From HGM04593 sp045646845 (GTDB lineage: Bacteria; Bacteroidota; Bacteroidia; Bacteroidales; Bacteroidaceae), in assembly GCA_045646845.1 (NCBI GenBank), contig JAZRLO010000045.1, positions 1-64,000 of the forward strand: a DNA stretch of 64,000 nt. The letters are read 5' to 3'. Below the pieces are notes generated by a model, which saw only the letters and a list, made by a program, of their open reading frames with translations, had not been told where the DNA came from and did not search any database. Positions 61,803 through 64,000 of the stretch are shown piece by piece (the first letter of the stretch is position 1; every line of letters starts with the position of its first letter). Both the position numbers and the translations under genes were made by a program.

Positions 61803-61821
61803 CATCGGCAAACATCATGGC

Positions 61822-62445
61822 TTGGGTGCCGCCGAGGAGAAAAGAGCAATACAGAAATATATTGAGTCTTTGCCAGAAAATTATGCTTCTAAACATCCAC
61901 TTGCTTTCGAAAATAATGGCTATATTTACATATTCAATACGTCGCGTATTCAATATGAGGATAATAGAGATGATAAGCACGACGGATTTTATATATTGCG
62001 AAAAATAGATCTAAATAATATTTCAAATGAGCAACAAAGCAAAATTGAAAGACTCACCGGAGAGAATCTTCGACATGCTGATAGAGTGGATGGCGAGTTT
62101 AGGAGCGAGCAAGACAACAATCAAAGCAGTGGTAGCGCTTCTTCCGGAACACCAACAGCAGTACAAACTGATGGAGTGGATATCGAAACAGATGGAAACT
62201 CGCAATCCCGTAGAGGGCGAGATACAGGAACAGGCTTTGAAAATGAGCAAGCAGAGGTAAACCGCGAGGGTACCGGCCCACTCACTGACCGCGAGGTGGT
62301 GATGGAGAGTGACCCGTATTCAAAGGTGCTTGGCAAGCCGCGTTACTATGGCAAGCGTCAGAGAAAGTTTAGTCTGCAAAGATGCGGAAGCTATCGAATA
62401 AAATCGTTATCTTCGCAAACGGAATTGACAGACAAAATACTATAA
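61822..62445 (+). pseudogene. Mobile-element-like polyvalent-protein remnant (long overlapping ORF)
   Basis: A 207-codon frame with no ATG at its start (it begins at TTG or runs in from 61789). Its N-terminal part has AIQKYIESLPENYA and GYIYIFNTSRIQYEDN; the middle is low-complexity (Gln/Ser/Gly/Asp). Its end has LTDREVVMESDPYSKVLG followed by KPRYYGKRQRKF, a pattern I recall from large polyvalent proteins of Bacteroides phages and conjugative elements. The middle overlaps, in another frame, the small gene at 62027-62260, and silent-site evidence favours that other frame. I judge this ORF to be a relic rather than a live gene. Confidence 0.45.
62027..62260 (+). CDS. Small paralogous protein, copy 2
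   Basis: 77 aa, the same length as copy 1 at 29076. MSNKAKLKDSPERIFDMLIE, GASKTTIKAVVALLPEHQQQ, KLMEWISKQMETRNPVEGEI and LKMSKQR match copy 1 closely. Ten of about 25 codon differences are silent third-position changes in this frame. The helix-rich, charged small protein has no recognised family. It lies ahead of trmD and overlaps the mobile-element-like remnant. Confidence 0.55.
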   Translation: MSNKAKLKDSPERIFDMLIEWMASLGASKTTIKAVVALLPEHQQQYKLMEWISKQMETRNPVEGEIQEQALKMSKQR

Positions 62446-62472
62446 AGTATAATTTACAAAACTAAATTACAT

Positions 62473-63147
62473 ATGCGTGTTGACATTATTACAACATTTC
62501 CCGAGATGATGGAGTCGTTCTTCAACTCATCTATAATGGGGCGTGCACAGCGCAACGGATATGCCGAAATTTGTTTACACAATTTACGGGATTATACAAC
62601 TGACAAGCACAGAAAGACCGATGATTACCCATTCGGAGGCTGCGCAGGACTTGTTATGAAAATTGAGCCTATTGACAACTGTATAAAGCACCTTAAGGCT
62701 CAGCGCGATTATGACGAGGTCATCTATACGACCCCTGACGGCAAAGTTTTTGACCAGCCGATGGCAAATTCCCTCTCAATGAAGCAAAATCTGATATTTT
62801 TGTGCGGACATTACAAGGGAATTGACCATAGAATACGTGAACACTTGATTACAAAGGAAATAAGTATAGGAGATTACGTATTAACGGGTGGCGAATTGGC
62901 CGTAGAGGTAATATGCGATGCTGTCATTCGCCTAATTCCGGGCGTAATTTCGGACGAAACATCGGCTTTAAGCGACTCTTTCCAGGACAATTTGCTCGCT
63001 GCACCCGTCTATACACGTCCGGCCGAGTACAACGGATGGAAAGTACCCGAGATTCTGCTGTCAGGACACGAGGCAAAGATACGCCAATGGGAATTCGAGC
63101 AGTCACTTGAGAGAACAAAGCTGTTGAGGCCAGACCTGTTGAAATAA
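62473..63147 (+). CDS. trmD: tRNA (guanine37-N1)-methyltransferase
   Basis: 224 aa. MRVDIITTFPEMMESFFNSS, the PFGGCAGLVMKIEP loop, LCGHYKGIDHRIREH (knot), and SIGDYVLTGGELAVEVICDA are the SPOUT-family SAM-binding knot of TrmD. It methylates G37 next to the anticodon and prevents +1 frameshifting. It is not linked to rpsP as in many bacteria. Confidence 0.97.
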   Translation: MRVDIITTFPEMMESFFNSSIMGRAQRNGYAEICLHNLRDYTTDKHRKTDDYPFGGCAGLVMKIEPIDNCIKHLKAQRDYDEVIYTTPDGKVFDQPMANSLSMKQNLIFLCGHYKGIDHRIREHLITKEISIGDYVLTGGELAVEVICDAVIRLIPGVISDETSALSDSFQDNLLAAPVYTRPAEYNGWKVPEILLSGHEAKIRQWEFEQSLERTKLLRPDLLK

Positions 63148-63202
63148 TTCAAATATTTTTACATGTTACATTTGTATATACAAAAGTAAACAGCAAATAA
63201 AA

Positions 63203-63244
63203 AGAGGACAACCCAAAAGTAAACAGGGTTGTCCTCTCTTTGTT
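63203..63244. terminator. Bidirectional terminator between trmD and pyrD-type gene
   Basis: 12-bp perfect stem AGAGGACAACCC (63203-63214) with GGGTTGTCCTCT (63226-63237), T-rich on both sides. The core is shared with the terminator at 34777. Confidence 0.85.
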
Positions 63245-63336
63245 TAAGCTGAATAAAAGAAGTTCTTTTCAGACTTGCGAGTATAACTACAAAAGAGCCT
63301 TTCAGCAAACTTCTTCTTTTATACTTGATTATCAGG

Positions 63337-64000
63337 TTACACCTCAAGGGCACCTATAAGGTCGGTCACGGAATCCATCTTGTGACGTACCAGGTAATCC
63401 TCAATGTAATCCACAATCTCACCGGTAACAGCAGGATTCATGAAATTGGCAGTACCGACCTCTATGGCACTTGCTCCTGCAAGCAGGAACTCTATGGCAT
63501 CGGCACCCGTCGTGATACCTCCAATGCCCACTACAGGTATTTTCACCGCCTTTGCAACCTGCCATACCATGCGCAGAGCTATAGGTTTCACCGCAGGGCC
63601 GCTCATGCCGCCGGTAACTGTCGAGAGCACGGGACGACGTCTTTCCGAATCAATGGCCATACCCAAAAGAGTATTTATCAACGACACGCTGTCGGCACCC
63701 GCCCCCTCTACGGCACGCGCTATTTCCGTGATATCAGTAACGTTCGGAGAGAGCTTTACGATCAGGGTCTTGGGATAAGCTTTGCGCACCGCAAAGACCA
63801 CCTCGGCAGCCGATGCAGCCTGAACACCGAAGGCCATACCTCCCTGCTTGACGTTAGGGCAAGAGATGTTCAACTCTATACCGGGTATTTTATCCAACGC
63901 GGCCACCTTCTCGGCACACGCCACATAATCCTCGATACACGCACCTGACACGTTCACAATAACATTGGTATCAAGATCCTTTAGCTGCGGATATATATTC
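63337..64000 (-). CDS. Dihydroorotate dehydrogenase, type 1B-like (5' partial)
   Basis: The last 221 codons of a pyrD-type catalytic subunit; the frame stays open to base 64000, so the start lies outside. Seen: ELNISCPNVKQGGMAFG (with Cys near the active site), VKLSPNVTDI, NTLLGMAIDSERRRPVL, GGMSGPAVKPIALRMVW and IPVVGIGGITTGADAIEFLLAGASAIEVGTANF, the FMN phosphate site cut here into two parts. It oxidises dihydroorotate to orotate in pyrimidine synthesis. The 1B type uses a PyrK electron-transfer subunit, not in view. Confidence 0.93.
   Translation of the reverse strand, partial: NIYPQLKDLDTNVIVNVSGACIEDYVACAEKVAALDKIPGIELNISCPNVKQGGMAFGVQAASAAEVVFAVRKAYPKTLIVKLSPNVTDITEIARAVEGAGADSVSLINTLLGMAIDSERRRPVLSTVTGGMSGPAVKPIALRMVWQVAKAVKIPVVGIGGITTGADAIEFLLAGASAIEVGTANFMNPAVTGEIVDYIEDYLVRHKMDSVTDLIGALEV

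Overview
The window reads as a chromosomal segment of an anaerobic member of the Bacteroidales (Bacteroidota). The evidence is the recurring TTTG-N18..20-TAnnTTTG promoter pattern, an almost complete lack of Shine-Dalgarno sites, the long Ala/Glu-rich tail on ribosomal protein S16, AddAB-like genes of the Bacteroidota type, HydF (a maturase for [FeFe] hydrogenase), BspA-type leucine-rich-repeat lipoproteins and many families typical of the phylum. I cannot assign a genus. No rRNA, tRNA, CRISPR array or intact transposase was found.

Layout. 1-10.4 kb is housekeeping: a nif3-family gene cut by the left edge, its usual zinc-ribbon coiled-coil partner, a hemolysin III/PAQR membrane protein, murB with an MBL-fold hydrolase, an ATP-grasp-like protein with a GTG start, and a tight M24 peptidase / GDPD-like lipoprotein / trehalase-like glycosidase operon. 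10.5-15.3 kb holds an HU-SPOR plus FHA gene pair, a U32 RNA-modification enzyme and a class I aminotransferase. 15.3-29.9 kb is the untidy part: a frameshifted Sel1-repeat gene, a dus gene, a three-gene surface operon behind a leader that carries a 175-bp inverted-repeat-bounded segment, a chimeric scar made of the tail of the patatin gene joined to the tail of dus, an HD-domain-like pseudogene, intact patatin, a TlpA-like thioredoxin, galE, an unknown protein facing a VWA protein, and KptA next to a small paralogous ORF.

29.9-33.1 kb (minus strand) is a four-gene operon built from zinc-ribbon/TerB-like, SPFH-GYF, GYF and small membrane proteins. Then follow rpsP, an MGMT, panB, an AddA/AddB-like recombination pair, a WG-repeat protein, hydF, and a GNAT-MATE pair.

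47.0-52.2 kb (minus strand) holds the most interesting locus: a protein with a degenerate SIR2-like domain and a C-terminal TIR domain that keeps a plausible catalytic Glu, followed 45 bp downstream by a membrane-anchored nSTAND-like NTPase carrying 16 nearly identical WD40 repeats. The repeats differ mainly at a few positions expected on the propeller surface. Both genes can share one recognisable promoter. I read this as a candidate immune (anti-phage or inter-bacterial conflict) system with a rapidly remodelled sensor.

52.3-64 kb returns to ordinary genes: a DUF2975-like/HTH pair with possible operator repeats, a CarboxypepD_reg-like protein, an M3 lipoprotein peptidase, a C_GCAxxG_C_C protein, a small winged-helix protein, a TPR protein, gyrA, a second copy of the small paralogous ORF inside a mobile-element-like remnant, trmD, and the 3' part of a pyrD-type gene cut by the right edge.
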